This document shows positions 9,669 through 20,949 of a DNA stretch of 64,000 nucleotides, piece by piece (position 1 is the first letter of the stretch; every line of letters begins with the position of its first letter). The position numbers and the translations under genes were made by a program. The notes under the pieces were generated by a model that did not search any database, had not been told where the DNA came from, and saw nothing but the letters and a program-made list of their open reading frames with translations. Source of the DNA: Aquabacterium parvum (lineage in GTDB: Bacteria; Pseudomonadota; Gammaproteobacteria; Burkholderiales; Burkholderiaceae_C); NCBI RefSeq assembly GCF_001447195.1, contig NZ_LFRI01000103.1, positions 1-64,000 of the forward strand, given 5' to 3'.

Positions 9669-10508
9669 TCAAACCCTGTCGTAGACCGTCTTGCCTCGCA
9701 GGAGGAAGAGGTCCCTTGATTCGGTGAAGTTCTCGGAGTGGCCCACGTACAGCATGCCGCCCGGTTTCATCACGGCGTGGATGTGTTCCAGCACCTTGCG
9801 TTGTGTCGGGCCGTCGAAGTAGATCATCACGTTGCGGCAGAACACGACGTCAAAAGGCTCGCCCAACTGCCAGTTCGCCTGCATCAGGTTGAAGGGGCGA
9901 AACTCGATGAAACGCGCCAGCTCCGGCTTGATCCGGATGCTGCCCTCGTGCGCGCCCTTGCCCTTGAGGAAGTGGCTGCGCAGCCGCTGAGGAGACAAAC
10001 CGCGCGAGCTGGCGTCGTACACGCCACGCGAGGCGGTTGTCAGAACGTTGGTGTCGATGTCGCTGCACAGGATCTTGACCGGCGCGTGCAGACCCAGCGT
10101 TTCGGCGACGGTCATCGCCAGGGAGTAGGGCTCTTCGCCGGTGGAGGCCGCGCAGCACCAGATGCGGGTGGGCTTGCTGCCCCGTGCCTTGAGCCACTCA
10201 GTCAGCATGTGGAAGTGGTGCTCCTCCCGGAAGAACGAGGTCAGGTTGGTCGTGAGGCAGTTCACGAATTCCTGCCATTCCGGCTGGTTGGGGCTTTGTT
10301 CCAGCCACTGCAGGTAGGACTCGAAGGACGAGTAGCCGGTGTCGCGCAGGCGGCGCGAGAGGCGGCTGTAGACCATGGCCTGCTTGCCGTCGTGCAGGCT
10401 GATGCCGGCGCGGTCGTAGATCAGGGTGCGCACGCGTGCGAAATCGCGCGTGGTGAAAGTGAACTCTCGGTCCACGGGCATGCTCGGGGCTTCGGCGGTG
10501 GAGATCAT
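9669..10508 (-). CDS. cheR: Chemotaxis protein methyltransferase CheR
   Basis: A 279-residue SAM-dependent methyltransferase that methylates chemoreceptor glutamates. The N-terminal helical domain (about 15-85) is followed by the SAM-binding domain with IWCCAASTGEEPYSLAM, ILCSDIDTNVL and FDVVFCRNVMIYFD, all classic CheR signatures. It heads the cheR-cheD-cheB operon. No clear ribosome-binding site precedes the ATG at 10508, and an alternative in-frame ATG lies at 10481. A candidate sigma-28 promoter lies 44-71 bases upstream of the start. Confidence 0.97.
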   Translation of the reverse strand: MISTAEAPSMPVDREFTFTTRDFARVRTLIYDRAGISLHDGKQAMVYSRLSRRLRDTGYSSFESYLQWLEQSPNQPEWQEFVNCLTTNLTSFFREEHHFHMLTEWLKARGSKPTRIWCCAASTGEEPYSLAMTVAETLGLHAPVKILCSDIDTNVLTTASRGVYDASSRGLSPQRLRSHFLKGKGAHEGSIRIKPELARFIEFRPFNLMQANWQLGEPFDVVFCRNVMIYFDGPTQRKVLEHIHAVMKPGGMLYVGHSENFTESRDLFLLRGKTVYDRV

Positions 10509-10551
10509 CGTGGCATCAAGAGGTCGCGAGCCGAAGGTGGCTCATTCCTGC

Positions 10552-10579
10552 TTATCGGACAGCACTGGTGGAACCTTGA
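10552..10579 (-). promoter_or_regulatory. Candidate sigma-28 (FliA) promoter of cheR-cheD-cheB
   Basis: Read on the minus strand, TCAAGGTT (10579-10572), 12 bases, TCCGATAA (10559-10552). The -10 matches GCCGATAA at 7 of 8 positions and the -35 matches TAAAGTTT at 6 of 8; TCAAG-type -35 boxes are also known in other proteobacteria. The spacer is one base longer than in E. coli. The predicted 5' leader before cheR is under 40 bases. Position and gene content make a flagellar sigma factor promoter likely. Confidence 0.55.
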
Positions 10580-10660
10580 GCTTGCCGCGCCAGGGGCGCA
10601 CGCACCGCGAGATATGTGGCACAAAGCCGGCTTTCATCGGGCTTTGGCGCCTTGAGCCGC

Positions 10661-10669
10661 TGCTAGACT
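10661..10669 (+). promoter_or_regulatory. Candidate extended -10 promoter element for the diguanylate cyclase gene
   Basis: TGCTAGACT is a TGn plus a -10-like hexamer, 37 bases before the preferred start region at 10706 and 67 before the GTG at 10736. No good -35 is seen. The same TGCTA-A-T form precedes the tRNA-Ser and the haemoglobin gene. Confidence 0.35.
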
Positions 10670-10735
10670 GGACGGCGTTCCCCCGTTGTTCCCTGGAGAA
10701 CCACCATCGCCCTCATCGACCTCGCCTCAACAGGC

Positions 10736-11497
10736 GTGGCGGCCGGATCCGCAGAACCCGCGACCGACCTGCGCCTCGAGACCGCCCTGAGCCTGCTGGC
10801 CCAGGCGGGCTGGCAGCCGCCGCCTGGTTTGTTGCCGGGGTCAACAGCCTGGTTGCAGGCGGTCATCGATGGTTTGTGCGAAGTCTCCAGCCGCGACGCC
10901 CTCACGGGCTTGAGCAACCGCCGCCAGTTCGAGGCCGCGATCGCACGCGAGGTCGACCGCGTCGCCCGCATCGGCGAGCCGGCCTTGCTGCTGCTGGCGG
11001 ACATCGATCATTTCAAGAAGGTCAACGACACCCACGGTCACGCTGCCGGCGACGTGGTCATCAAGACGGTGGCCGACTGCCTGCAGGACTGCGTGCGCCC
11101 GATGGACCTGGTGGCCCGCGTGGGTGGCGAAGAATTCGCCATCATCCTGCCCAACTGCCCACCCGCCTTCGGGCAGACGGTGGCCGAGCGCATCCGCCAG
11201 AAGGTGGCCATGCGCCCCTCGGTCATCATCGGCGGCCAGGCCTTGCACGTCACCGTGAGCATTGGCGGGGCTTTTGCGCCACCCTGGGTCCGATCGTCGG
11301 CCAGCCTGTGGTCCGATCGCGCCGACCAGCAGCTCTATCGCGCGAAAACCGAAGGCCGCAACCGAACCTGCCTCGACATGCCACCCCTGACGGTGGTCAG
11401 CGCCGAGGAAAAAGGCATGCTCTTTGCCGGTCTGACTTCAACTGACGCCAATGAGGCCTCAGGAATGGCGCTCAACCTGCCGAATACACCGGAATGA
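10736..11497 (+). CDS. GGDEF-domain diguanylate cyclase
   Basis: A 253-residue protein (counted from the GTG at 10736) that should make cyclic di-GMP from two GTP. The GGDEF domain spans about residues 50-215 with DALTGLSNRR, the metal-binding DIDHFKKVND, and the active-site GGEEF at 130-134. RPMD lies exactly five residues before GGEEF, the canonical RxxD inhibitory site, so feedback inhibition by c-di-GMP is expected. No membrane segment or sensory domain is visible, only about 45 N-terminal residues. The start is uncertain: GGAG (10695-10698) sits 7 bases before an in-frame ATC codon at 10706, where translation might begin instead. The stop overlaps the FlhG-like gene by 4 bases. Confidence 0.93.
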   Translation: MAAGSAEPATDLRLETALSLLAQAGWQPPPGLLPGSTAWLQAVIDGLCEVSSRDALTGLSNRRQFEAAIAREVDRVARIGEPALLLLADIDHFKKVNDTHGHAAGDVVIKTVADCLQDCVRPMDLVARVGGEEFAIILPNCPPAFGQTVAERIRQKVAMRPSVIIGGQALHVTVSIGGAFAPPWVRSSASLWSDRADQQLYRAKTEGRNRTCLDMPPLTVVSAEEKGMLFAGLTSTDANEASGMALNLPNTPE

Positions 11498-12306
11498 TGG
11501 AGCTCATGACCGCCCCCGAAACCACCCCCAGTGCGACGACGACTCGCCTTGCCCGCACGGTGGCCATCACCAGCGGCAAGGGCGGCGTGGGCAAGACCTT
11601 CTTCAGCGCCAACTTGGCCGCTGCCTTGACCCGCCAGGGCTTGAAGGTCCTGGTGCTCGACGCCGACCTGGGCCTGGCCAACCTCGACGTGGTGCTCAAC
11701 CTGTACCCCAAGATCACGTTGCACGACGTGTTCACTGGCAAGGCCGAGCTCGAAGAGGCCATCCTGCCTGCGCCCGGTGGCTTTCATGTGCTGCTGGCTG
11801 GCTCCGGCCTCGTGGAATATTCACGCTTGACGCCCGAGGTGCGCGACCAGCTCATGCGCATCTTCGAAGCGGTCAAGCCGCGCTTCGATGTGGTGCTGAT
11901 CGACACGGGCGCCGGCATCTCCGACGTGGTGCTGTACGCCGTGTCCATGGCCCACGAGGTCATCGTGGTGGCCACGCCCGAGCCCACGTCCATGACCGAC
12001 GCTTACGCCACCATCAAGGTGCTGTCGGCTCAGCAAAACCGCGAGCAACTGCACCTGGTGGTCAACCAGGTGACCCGCGCGGGCGATGGCCGCACCATCT
12101 GCAACCAGCTCCAGCAGGTCGTCGAGCGCTTTGTTCAAGGCCCCAACGGGGTCTCGCCCAAGCTCTCCTTCCTGGGGGACATCCCGCTCGACAGCAGCGT
12201 GCGCGAAGCGGTGCAAAAGCGCCAGCTCCTGCTCGAGTTGCACCCCGGTAGCGCTGCGGCGCAGGGCGTGGTGCAGGTGGCAACGCGGCTGCAAGCACGC
12301 GGCTGA
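11494..12306 (+). CDS. MinD/ParA-family ATPase, FlhG-like
   Basis: A 270-residue deviant Walker P-loop ATPase: KGGVGKT at 29-35, LVLDADLGLANLDVVL (Walker A'), and VVLIDTGAG (Walker B). It lacks the C-terminal amphipathic membrane helix typical of MinD and matches the FlhG/YlxH style in length and in the segment LSFLGDIPLDSSVREAVQKRQLLLE. Members of this group regulate flagellar number with FlhF or act in cell-pole placement. Here it overlaps a diguanylate cyclase gene by 4 bases and is not beside flhF, so an FlhG-like partner role is inference. An ATG at 11506 (residue 5) is an equally plausible start. Confidence 0.85.
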   Translation: MMELMTAPETTPSATTTRLARTVAITSGKGGVGKTFFSANLAAALTRQGLKVLVLDADLGLANLDVVLNLYPKITLHDVFTGKAELEEAILPAPGGFHVLLAGSGLVEYSRLTPEVRDQLMRIFEAVKPRFDVVLIDTGAGISDVVLYAVSMAHEVIVVATPEPTSMTDAYATIKVLSAQQNREQLHLVVNQVTRAGDGRTICNQLQQVVERFVQGPNGVSPKLSFLGDIPLDSSVREAVQKRQLLLELHPGSAAAQGVVQVATRLQARG

Positions 12307-12384
12307 TCACCTGTTGGCGGCGCCCCCACCCGGGCGGCAATCGATCCGCCTCAAATCCTGGCGCCCGACTTGGTCGAGACCGGC

Positions 12385-12393
12385 TGCTAGAGT
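12385..12393 (+). promoter_or_regulatory. Candidate extended -10 element directly before the haemoglobin start codon
   Basis: TGCTAGAGT ends 6 bases before the ATG at 12400. If it works as a -10 box, transcription would begin at or within a base or two of the start codon, giving a leaderless mRNA. This agrees with the absence of any Shine-Dalgarno sequence there. No convincing -35 is present. Confidence 0.35.
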
Positions 12394-12399
12394 GCCGGC

Positions 12400-12831
12400 A
12401 TGTCCGACCTGCAAGACCCCTCTCAAGCGCCTGCCGATGCCGCCTCGCGGCCTGCCACCGCCTACGAATGGCTGGGTGGCCAAGCGCGCGTGCGCAGCCT
12501 GGTTGACCGCTTCTACGACCTGATGGACCTGGAGCCGCTCTACACCGAGTTGCGCGCCGCACATGGGCCTTCGCTCGACGATGCCCGAGACAAGCTCTTC
12601 TGGTTCCTCAGCGGCTGGCTGGGTGGCCCCAACCTGTACATCGAACGCTTCGGGCACCCCCGCCTGCGCGCGCGGCACATGCCGTTTCGCATCGGCATCA
12701 AGGAGCGCGATCAGTGGGTGGCCTGCATGGCCCAGGCCATGGCCGACGAGCAAGTCGATGCCGAACTCGCCACCCGCCTGCGCGAGTCGTTCATGCAAAC
12801 CGCCGACTGGATGCGCAACCAGGGCGTCTGA
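12400..12831 (+). CDS. Group II truncated haemoglobin
   Basis: A 143-residue 2-on-2 globin. The signature segment FGHPRLRARHMPFRI contains the proximal haem ligand His93, and Trp106 in RDQWVACM is the G8 tryptophan typical of group II (TrHbO) globins. The family binds oxygen and is linked to nitric-oxide and peroxide chemistry in the cytoplasm. About 20 residues precede the globin fold. The gene stands alone, convergent with smr (19 bases between stops). No ribosome-binding site is visible before the ATG. Confidence 0.93.
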   Translation: MSDLQDPSQAPADAASRPATAYEWLGGQARVRSLVDRFYDLMDLEPLYTELRAAHGPSLDDARDKLFWFLSGWLGGPNLYIERFGHPRLRARHMPFRIGIKERDQWVACMAQAMADEQVDAELATRLRESFMQTADWMRNQGV

Positions 12832-12850
12832 GGTCGCCTGATCCCCGGCG

Positions 12851-13552
12851 TCAGGCCGGCCCGGAGGCCGATTGCAGCAGCACCACCAGGGCCCCGGCAC
12901 CACCTTCGTCGGCCCGGGCCTGCACGAAGGCCAGCACCCGGTCGCTTTGCACCAGCCAGCGTTTGGCCTTGTCCTTGAGCACCGGTTGTTTGCCCGGTGA
13001 GCCCAGGCCCTTGCCGTGCACCACGCGCACGCAGCGCCAACCTTTGAGGTGAGCTTCGCGCAGGAATTGAGACAAGCGCTCGCGGGCCTCGTCTGTGCGC
13101 AGGCCGTGCAGGTCCAGCTCGCCTTGCAGGGCCCAGACGCCACGACGCAGCTTGCGCACCACGTCGATGCCGAGTTCCGGTCTTCGCCAGGACAGGCTCT
13201 CGTCGGTTTCCAGCAAGCTCTCCACGTCGAATTCGTCGGACAGCGAGGATTTCAACACCTCCTGTTCGTCGGCCTGGCGGCGGGCCGGCACAGGGGGAGG
13301 CTTGGGCGCAGGCGTGGTGTCGCGCCCCGTGTCGGGCAGGCCATTGACCTGACCCACCATGCGACGGAACAGCGCGGCATCGGCCTCGCGGGAGCGTTCC
13401 TGGGCCTCGCGTCGCGCGCGCTCCTGGCGTTCCTGTTCGGCGCGAGCAGCCGCCTCTTTGGCGGCATTGCCCAGCGCACGCTTGAGGTCACCGAAGTCAC
13501 GCAGCGTGGTGGGGGTAGAGGGCTTGGCGGTCGACTTGGTGGAGCGGCTCAC
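12851..13552 (-). CDS. Smr/MutS2-type domain protein
   Basis: A 233-residue protein. Residues 1-60 are basic and coiled-coil-like, rich in Ala, Arg and Glu (KEAAARAEQERQERARREAQ). The C-terminal Smr domain (about 140-225) has the diagnostic LDLHGLRTDEAR and RVVHGKGLGSPG motifs, found in MutS2 and in free-standing Smr nucleases or RNases. The GTG start at 13552 is preferred because the protein then opens MSRSTKSTAK..., typical of betaproteobacterial members, and the only upstream alternative is a TTG at 13615. It lies 95 bases downstream of radC on the same strand. Substrate is unknown. Confidence 0.85.
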   Translation of the reverse strand: MSRSTKSTAKPSTPTTLRDFGDLKRALGNAAKEAAARAEQERQERARREAQERSREADAALFRRMVGQVNGLPDTGRDTTPAPKPPPVPARRQADEQEVLKSSLSDEFDVESLLETDESLSWRRPELGIDVVRKLRRGVWALQGELDLHGLRTDEARERLSQFLREAHLKGWRCVRVVHGKGLGSPGKQPVLKDKAKRWLVQSDRVLAFVQARADEGGAGALVVLLQSASGPA

Positions 13553-13647
13553 GGGCCGAAGACTACAACAAGTCCGAGGCGGATTGGCTGCACACGCGCC
13601 TGGGGGCGCTCCCAACCCTGATCCAGGCTTTTGTGTGCTTCAAGCGT

Positions 13648-14316
13648 TCACATGAGGCCCCGTTCGGCAAAGGACATGGCGCCCGTGCGTCCAACCACCA
13701 CGTGGTCCAGCACCCGCACATCCACGAGCTGCAAGCTGGACTTGAGCGTCTGGGTCAGCAGCTCGTCGGCGCGCGACGGCTCCAGCACGCCCGAGGGGTG
13801 GTTGTGGCTGAGGATGACGCTGGCGGTGTTGAGCTCCAGGGCTCGCTTGACGACCTCCCGGGGGTAGACCGATGTCTGCGTCAAGGTGCCCCTGAACATT
13901 TCTTCGCAGGCGATCAGGCGCTGCTGGGCGTCGAGGAAGAGCACCGCGAACACCTCGTGGGGCAGGGCGCCCAGGCGCATTTGGAGGTAGTCCTTGACCC
14001 GCTGCGGGGTGGTGAAGACGGGTTCTTCGCGCAGGCCTGCCGTCAGGCCGCGGCGCGCAAGCTCCATCACCGCCAGCAGTTCTGCCCTTTTGGCTGGCCC
14101 CAGGCCTTTGATGCCCTGCAGCTGGCGCCCCGACGAGGTCAGCAGGCCGCCCAGGCCGCCGAGCTGTTGCAGCAGGTTTTCGGCCATCTGAAGCACCCCT
14201 TGCCCCCGCAGGCCCGTGCGCAGCAGCAGGGCCAGGAGTTCGGCGTCGGCCAGCGAGGCAGGCCCCAGAGAGAGCAGCTTTTCGCGTGGCCTCATGGCGG
14301 CTGGCAGGTCTTTCAT
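13648..14316 (-). CDS. radC: RadC/YeeS family JAB-domain protein
   Basis: A 222-residue protein with the N-terminal helix-hairpin-helix region (about 10-90, including [17 protein letters not shown]) and a C-terminal JAB/MPN+ metalloprotease-like fold. The metal motif HNHPSG...SRAD is intact, with His171, His173 and Asp184. The historic link to DNA repair is not firmly supported for this family, and the true role is unsettled. The length is normal for the chromosomal full-length form rather than the short plasmid-borne one. It is divergent from fkpB with a 93-base gap. Confidence 0.95.
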   Translation of the reverse strand: MKDLPAAMRPREKLLSLGPASLADAELLALLLRTGLRGQGVLQMAENLLQQLGGLGGLLTSSGRQLQGIKGLGPAKRAELLAVMELARRGLTAGLREEPVFTTPQRVKDYLQMRLGALPHEVFAVLFLDAQQRLIACEEMFRGTLTQTSVYPREVVKRALELNTASVILSHNHPSGVLEPSRADELLTQTLKSSLQLVDVRVLDHVVVGRTGAMSFAERGLM

Positions 14317-14409
14317 GGCGTGGGATCCCCGATGTGTCGTTCTCAAACCTAAAATTGTGGTTTTACACCCCCGCGAACCCCATCCTCCTGAAGGGTGGGG
14401 CGTGACACC

Positions 14410-14871
14410 ATGACCACACCCGCTCCCACCGTCGTCCCCGGCTCCTTCCTGACCCTGCACTACCGCCTGGCGGGCCCTGATGGCGACGACCTGGTCAACA
14501 CCTTCACGGACAAGCCCGCCACGCTGTCGCTGGGCTCGGGTGAGCTCTCGCCCGCTCTGGAGACTCGTTTGTTGGGTCTGGTCGAGGGCACCCGCACGAC
14601 CTTGCAGCTCGAGCCCGGTGAGGCCTTCGGCCCCCGCAACCCCGAGATGATCCAGCGCGTGGCGCTCAAGCTGCTGCGCGAGCTGGGTGACCCGGACGAG
14701 ACCTGGAGCGTGGGCGATGTGGTCCAGTTCCCCACGCCGGATGGCAGCGGCAACTTCGCCGGTGTCGTGCGCGAAGTGGACACCGCAGGCGAGTGGGCCT
14801 TGTTCGACTTCAACCACCCGCTTGCCGGCCAGCCTGTCACCTTCGAGGTGCAGCTGATCGGCGTGCTCTGA
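14410..14871 (+). CDS. fkpB: FKBP-type peptidyl-prolyl isomerase, SlyD/FkpB group
   Basis: A 153-residue cytoplasmic prolyl isomerase. The FKBP half-domain residues are visible in [21 protein letters not shown] and [18 protein letters not shown], with the inserted IF-domain segment [13 protein letters not shown]...WSVGDVVQF, as in SlyD and FkpB. It lacks SlyD's histidine-rich tail. ispH starts 18 bases later, the same fkpB-ispH pairing seen in E. coli, so one mRNA is likely. The ATG at 14410 is chosen over a GTG at 14395 because the purine-rich GGGTGGGG sits at a sensible distance. Confidence 0.9.
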   Translation: MTTPAPTVVPGSFLTLHYRLAGPDGDDLVNTFTDKPATLSLGSGELSPALETRLLGLVEGTRTTLQLEPGEAFGPRNPEMIQRVALKLLRELGDPDETWSVGDVVQFPTPDGSGNFAGVVREVDTAGEWALFDFNHPLAGQPVTFEVQLIGVL

Positions 14872-14889
14872 GCCCGAGGCTGCACCCGC

Positions 14890-15882
14890 ATGAGCACCCC
14901 AGCCCCCCACCGTGTTGACGACGTCCTGCTGGCAGAGCCCCGCGGCTTCTGCGCTGGTGTCGACCGCGCCATCGAGATCGTCGAGCGCGCACTGACCCAG
15001 TTCGGCGCGCCCATCTACGTGCGCCACGAGATCGTGCACAACACTTATGTGGTCAACGACCTCAAGGCCAAAGGCGCCATCTTCATCGAAGACCTGGCCG
15101 AGGTGCCTGTGGGAGCCACCCTCATCTTCAGCGCCCACGGCGTCAGCCAGGAGGTGCGCCGCGAGGCCGATGCACGCGGCTTCAGCGTCTTCGATGCCAC
15201 CTGCCCGCTGGTCACCAAGGTGCACGTCGAGGTGGCCAAGCTGCGCCGCGAGGGCTACGAGTTCATCATGATCGGCCACAAGGGCCACCCCGAGGTCGAA
15301 GGCACCATGGGCCAGTTGCACGATGGCATCTACCTCGTCGAAGACGAAGCCGACGTCGAGCGCGTGCAGGTCACCACCCCGGACATGCTCGCCGTGGTCA
15401 CGCAGACCACGCTGTCGGTGGACGACGCGGCGGCCATCCTGGCGGCCATCAAGCGGCGCTTTCCCAAGGTGCGCGAGCCCAAGCAGCAAGACATTTGCTA
15501 CGCCACCCAGAACCGCCAGGACGCCGTCAAGCTGATGGCGCCGCAGGTTGACGTGGTCGTGGTGGTGGGCAGCCCAACGAGCTCGAACAGCAATCGCCTG
15601 CGCGAACTCGCCGAGCGCCTGGGCACACCCGCCTACATGGTCGACTGCCCTGGCGACTTGCAGGACGCCTGGTTCGAAGGCCGCCCGCGCGTGGGCCTGA
15701 CGGCCGGTGCCTCGGCGCCCGATGTGCTGGTGCAGCAGGTGATCGCCCGCCTCAAGGCCATGGGTGCGGTGTCCGTGCGCCGCATGCAGGGCGTGGAAGA
15801 GCACGTGCGCTTCCCGCTGCCCAAGGGCCTGGGCGGCACCGGACTGGATCGGCCATTGCCGACGCAGCGATCCCAGGCCTGA
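14890..15882 (+). CDS. ispH: 4-hydroxy-3-methylbut-2-enyl diphosphate reductase IspH
   Basis: The last enzyme of the MEP isoprenoid pathway, reducing HMBPP to IPP and DMAPP with an iron-sulfur cluster. All three cluster cysteines are present: Cys21 in GFCAGV, Cys105 in ATCPLV and Cys203 in DICYATQNR. The conserved histidines in RHEIVHN and GHKGHPE are intact. The 330-residue length is normal. It follows fkpB by 18 bases and precedes serS by 78. Confidence 0.98.
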   Translation: MSTPAPHRVDDVLLAEPRGFCAGVDRAIEIVERALTQFGAPIYVRHEIVHNTYVVNDLKAKGAIFIEDLAEVPVGATLIFSAHGVSQEVRREADARGFSVFDATCPLVTKVHVEVAKLRREGYEFIMIGHKGHPEVEGTMGQLHDGIYLVEDEADVERVQVTTPDMLAVVTQTTLSVDDAAAILAAIKRRFPKVREPKQQDICYATQNRQDAVKLMAPQVDVVVVVGSPTSSNSNRLRELAERLGTPAYMVDCPGDLQDAWFEGRPRVGLTAGASAPDVLVQQVIARLKAMGAVSVRRMQGVEEHVRFPLPKGLGGTGLDRPLPTQRSQA

Positions 15883-17283
<1,401 letters not shown>

Positions 17284-17329
17284 TGTGGTGAGCAGGCCGC
17301 ACGGAGCGGTCAAAAAGCTGCAAAAGGCC

Positions 17330-17338
17330 TGCTATACT
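17330..17338 (+). promoter_or_regulatory. Promoter of the tRNA-Ser gene
   Basis: TGCTATACT is an extended -10 element (TATACT at 17333-17338), about 60 bases before the mature tRNA. A weak -35 (TCAAAA, 17310-17315) sits 17 bases upstream. An 8-bp inverted repeat (AGCAGGCC 17291-17298, GGCCTGCT 17326-17333) overlaps the element and may be the end hairpin of serS. A second hairpin, CCAGGGC-ACGA-GCCCTGG (17349-17366), lies in the leader. Confidence 0.6.
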
Positions 17339-17398
17339 GCCGAGCTTTCCAGGGCACGAGCCCTGGCGCCGAACAAGACCCCGGCGTGCCCCGTTTCA

Positions 17399-17489
<91 letters not shown>

Positions 17490-17506
17490 CTGCTCACGCA
17501 GACACG

Positions 17507-17537
17507 AACCCCGAGTGCCTCCCACTCGGGGTTTTTG
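17507..17537 (+). terminator. Rho-independent terminator after tRNA-Ser
   Basis: CCCCGAGTG (17509-17517), loop of 5, CACTCGGGG (17523-17531) and TTTTT. A strong 9-bp stem 17 bases after the encoded CCA. Confidence 0.93.
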
Positions 17538-17667
17538 CTTTGTGCTCCCCAGATTGACCCAAAGCAAGACGCCCGAGGGGTCACGTTTGCCATCCGCCTC
17601 GCTCGGGAGTAGCCTGCCGCAGGTATCTCACCCCCGGCAACCCCAGGCACGACACGAGGAGGCAGAC

Positions 17668-18108
17668 ATGAGCAACACCAGCAACAAGGGTTCCGCAGCC
17701 CGTTCCCGTTCGAAGGCCGCCAGCGGCAGCCCGACCGCCCCGGTCGATGCAACCCTCACCAACCTGCAGGCTGCCCCATGGGGCCAGGTGATGGGCGACG
17801 TCATGCAACTGTGGCTCGATCAGGTGGCGCAGGGGCAGCGCACCGGCTTGGCCCTGGTCGACAGCCAGATGCGACTGTGGCAGGACATGCAGGCCAACGC
17901 CACGCGCCTTTGGACCGGTGGCGAGCCGCAAGACCTGCACGTGATGCCCGATTCGGCGGGCCCCGTGCTGTGCCCGCCGCTCGACTTCACCCCCGCCGGC
18001 TTGACCCGCAGCACCCTGGGCACTTTGCAAGCGATCGGTGCGGCCTGGTCCACCGCCGTGCAGCACGAGTTGCAGGACCTGAACGAAACGTCTCGCGCTC
18101 GCCACTGA
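17668..18108 (+). CDS. Hypothetical protein, faintly phasin-like
   Basis: A 146-residue protein that I do not recognise. The first 30 residues are Ser/Ala/Lys-rich; the middle (about 35-85) is an amphipathic helix with many Gln, Met and Trp (GQVMGDVMQLWLDQVAQ, RLWQDMQANATRLW). That pattern resembles phasins, which coat polyhydroxyalkanoate granules, but the resemblance is weak. The start is well supported by GAGGAGG 5 bases before the ATG. The gene stands between the tRNA-Ser terminator and edd, with no operon partner. Confidence 0.6.
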   Translation: MSNTSNKGSAARSRSKAASGSPTAPVDATLTNLQAAPWGQVMGDVMQLWLDQVAQGQRTGLALVDSQMRLWQDMQANATRLWTGGEPQDLHVMPDSAGPVLCPPLDFTPAGLTRSTLGTLQAIGAAWSTAVQHELQDLNETSRARH

Positions 18109-18142
18109 CCCTGACGTGGTCTTGGCCCGCAGCAGCCCTGCC

Positions 18143-18163
18143 GCGTCAACCAAGTGGTGACGC
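18143..18163. repeat. Inverted repeat upstream of edd
   Basis: GCGTCA (18143-18148), 9 bases, TGACGC (18158-18163). It is 61 bases before the edd start and is followed 13 bases later by a run of seven T. It could be an operator or a poor terminator for the preceding gene; the distance from stem to T run argues against a classical terminator. Confidence 0.35.
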
Positions 18164-18223
18164 AGCCGGGTGGTCCGTTTTTTTCGGCGACACTGGTTCG
18201 ATCCTGTTCCCGATGATGTGCGC

Positions 18224-20095
<1,872 letters not shown>

Positions 20096-20196
20096 GGAGC
20101 TCGGGCCCGGCCTGCTGTGTCCAAGCGGCCTGCCAACATTGCATTTCTGCACCACACCGTGTCAACACAGCGCCCAGCACGAACCCGATCACGACG

Positions 20197-20841
20197 ATGA
20201 CCACGCCAGTCCCTTTGCCCACTTTCACCACCCGCGTCCTGCCCGTCATCGTGATCACCGATGTGGCGCAGGCGGTGCCGCTGGCCGAAGCCTTGCTCGC
20301 CGGTGGCATCGACGCCATGGAGATCACCTTGCGCCACGCTGCCGGCCTGCCGGCCATCGAGGCTGTGGCCCGAGCGGTGCCGGCCATGCGGGTGGGCGCC
20401 GGCACGGTGACGAGGGCCCAAGAGGTGGCCCAGGTGCGCGATGCCGGTGCCGGGTTCGCGCTGTCGCCAGGCTTCACCTCCGAGTTGCTGGAGGCTGTGC
20501 AGGCAGCCCGGCTGCCTTTCGTGCCGGGTGTGATGACACCGGGTGAGGTCATGCGGGCGCGCGAGCTGGGTTTCGGCTTGATGAAGCTCTTCCCGGCCGA
20601 ACAGGCGGGCGGCATCGGCATGCTCAAAGCGTTGGCCGGTCCGCTCGGTGACGTGAGGTTTTGCCCGACGGGCGGGGTCTCGCCAGCCAACCTCGCCACG
20701 TTTCTGCAACTGCCCAACGTGGCGCTGGTGGGCGGCTCCTGGCTCACGCCCCTTGAAGCGCTGCAGGCGCGCGACTGGGAGCGCATCACGGCCCTGGCCC
20801 GCCAGGCCTGTTCGCTGGCCGCATCGGTGGCGCCTGTCTGA
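20197..20841 (+). CDS. eda: KDPG aldolase (2-dehydro-3-deoxy-phosphogluconate aldolase)
   Basis: A 214-residue class I aldolase that splits KDPG into pyruvate and glyceraldehyde 3-phosphate. The Schiff-base lysine is Lys130 in GLMKLFPAE, the general base glutamate is Glu42 in MEITLR, and the phosphate-binding glycines are in CPTGGVSP. It sits 101 bases after edd on the same strand. That spacing leaves room for its own promoter, although none is clear. Confidence 0.96.
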   Translation: MTTPVPLPTFTTRVLPVIVITDVAQAVPLAEALLAGGIDAMEITLRHAAGLPAIEAVARAVPAMRVGAGTVTRAQEVAQVRDAGAGFALSPGFTSELLEAVQAARLPFVPGVMTPGEVMRARELGFGLMKLFPAEQAGGIGMLKALAGPLGDVRFCPTGGVSPANLATFLQLPNVALVGGSWLTPLEALQARDWERITALARQACSLAASVAPV

Positions 20842-20855
20842 GCCGCGGCGTTCAT

Positions 20856-20870
20856 TTCACAGATCTTTAC
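20856..20870 (-). promoter_or_regulatory. Candidate CpxR-like box upstream of the cpxP-like gene
   Basis: Read on the minus strand, GTAAA, 5 bases, GTGAA; the E. coli CpxR box is GTAAA-N5-GTAAA, so 9 of 10 bases agree. It lies 80 bases before the cpxP-like start. A possible -35 TTGACC (20888-20893) lies downstream, with only a weak -10. Together with the cpxP-like gene and the linked regulator and kinase this suggests autoregulation. Confidence 0.5.
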
Positions 20871-20949
20871 GGCGGCGCAACCCTGGCTTGACCTCGCCGG
20901 GACACCATGGCGTCATCACACGTTGCCATCCCAACAAGGACAGAGAACC

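Noticed and set aside
13648..14316. radC as a marker of a mobile island
   Set aside because: It is the full-length chromosomal type among housekeeping genes, and no integrase, IS or tRNA-end repeat is nearby.
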